Shown: piece by piece, positions 63,490-64,000 of the stretch | Layout: each line of letters begins with the position of its first letter | How positions within the stretch are numbered: the first letter of the stretch is position 1 | Notes under the pieces: generated by a model | Told to the model about the DNA's origin: nothing | Seen by the model: only the letters and a program-made list of their open reading frames with translations | The model's database searches: none | Made by a program: the position numbers and the translations under genes | Source of the DNA: Triatoma infestans | Lineage: Eukaryota; Arthropoda; Insecta; Hemiptera; Reduviidae | Direction: 5' to 3' | Length of the DNA stretch: 64,000 nt | NCBI GenBank assembly: GCA_011037195.1 | Contig: JAAEAF010000679.1 | Location: 124,001 to 188,000 of the forward strand

Positions 63490-64000
63490 CCCACACAACT
63501 TTTTACTTTTATTTGAATTTTTTTTCCGATGAAATTAATTTAGCAGGTTCTGGGAAAGTCTGGAAATTAACTCAGCAGGTTCTGGGAAAGGCCGGAGACG
63601 CATTAAGCGTCCTTCTGGAATGCCAATTATTATTAAAGAGTTACGTTCTACCAGCTGGTAGCTGGTCAGTAGTGTGAGAATCGCAGTAATTTTTTTCATC
63701 AGATTTATTTTATCTTTAACGAAATAGCGCAATATAATAAAACTAGTTCTGCTTAGTCAGCAATTGGTAAATTTATCTTAGAATGCGTAAGGAAAAGTTT
63801 AACCAAATTTTATTCATTTATCCAATGCGAATTTTTAGTTAATTGAGATTACCTCATTTGATTTTTTTATTGCTTTGTTTTTTTTTTAATTTCTTTGAAT
63901 TATTTAAAAAAAATCGTAAAAAATATATATAATATAAAATTGTTTAATTTATTTTTGACCTTGACTCTTCAACTTTTATAGATTCTTTTCCTTATTATGT
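63490..64000. other. Window end, nothing coding recognised
   Basis: Contains only the short duplication at 63536-63600 and AT-rich sequence. Confidence 0.4.
63536..63600 (+). repeat. Short tandem duplication
   Basis: AGCAGGTTCTGGGAAAG occurs twice about 35 bases apart, each preceded by TTAATTTAG or TTAACTCAG. Confidence 0.7.

Overview
The window is insect nuclear DNA: AT-rich, with long introns, GT-AG splicing and no operons. Two conserved genes are recognisable exon by exon, followed by one insect odorant receptor. I cannot fix the order; a hemipteran or similar repeat-rich insect is plausible but not shown.

Layout, all genes on the + strand. (1) Positions 1-22.8 kb: a hexokinase gene lacking its first coding exon, which probably lies upstream of the window. 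Seven shared exons are followed by two alternative terminal exons, at 19088 and 22584, each encoding its own version of the conserved C-terminal DGSGRGAALIA segment. (2) 23.2-25.8 kb: a foldback-like element whose arms are degenerate tandem repeats in opposite orientation. (3) 27.2-49.3 kb: a complete 15-exon PUF60/half pint splicing-factor gene (606 codons plus stop), with an unusual proline-rich second exon. (4) 49.7-50.1 kb: two clean coding exons I cannot assign. (5) 54.6-60.5 kb: a complete four-exon odorant receptor (348 codons plus stop).

Introns and spacers are filled with mobile DNA. This comprises eight copies of a tRNA-derived SINE; decayed RNase H-bearing LINE fragments; a Tc1 relic; a hAT relic with an 8-bp target duplication; and more than 20 copies of a repeat, here called Rep1, whose ends carry ACTTTCTCTTAC / GTAAGAGAAAGT.

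The most interesting signal is a set of hammerhead-ribozyme motifs (CUGANGA, helix II, GAAA, then a very short palindromic stem III and GUC). They belong to at least two sequence families and resemble those described in Penelope-like retroelements. Three small insertions (30789-31104, 15070-15424, 17425-17677) have inverted arms around such motifs and perfect 11-17 bp flanking direct repeats, so each looks like a complete insertion. The intact pair lies in PUF60 intron 1, about 270 bases upstream of exon 2. No reverse transcriptase/GIY-YIG ORF of the parent element is visible.

The three genes have no evident functional link: glycolysis, splicing and olfaction. All exon joins were checked by hand for phase, but no alignment or RNA evidence was available.
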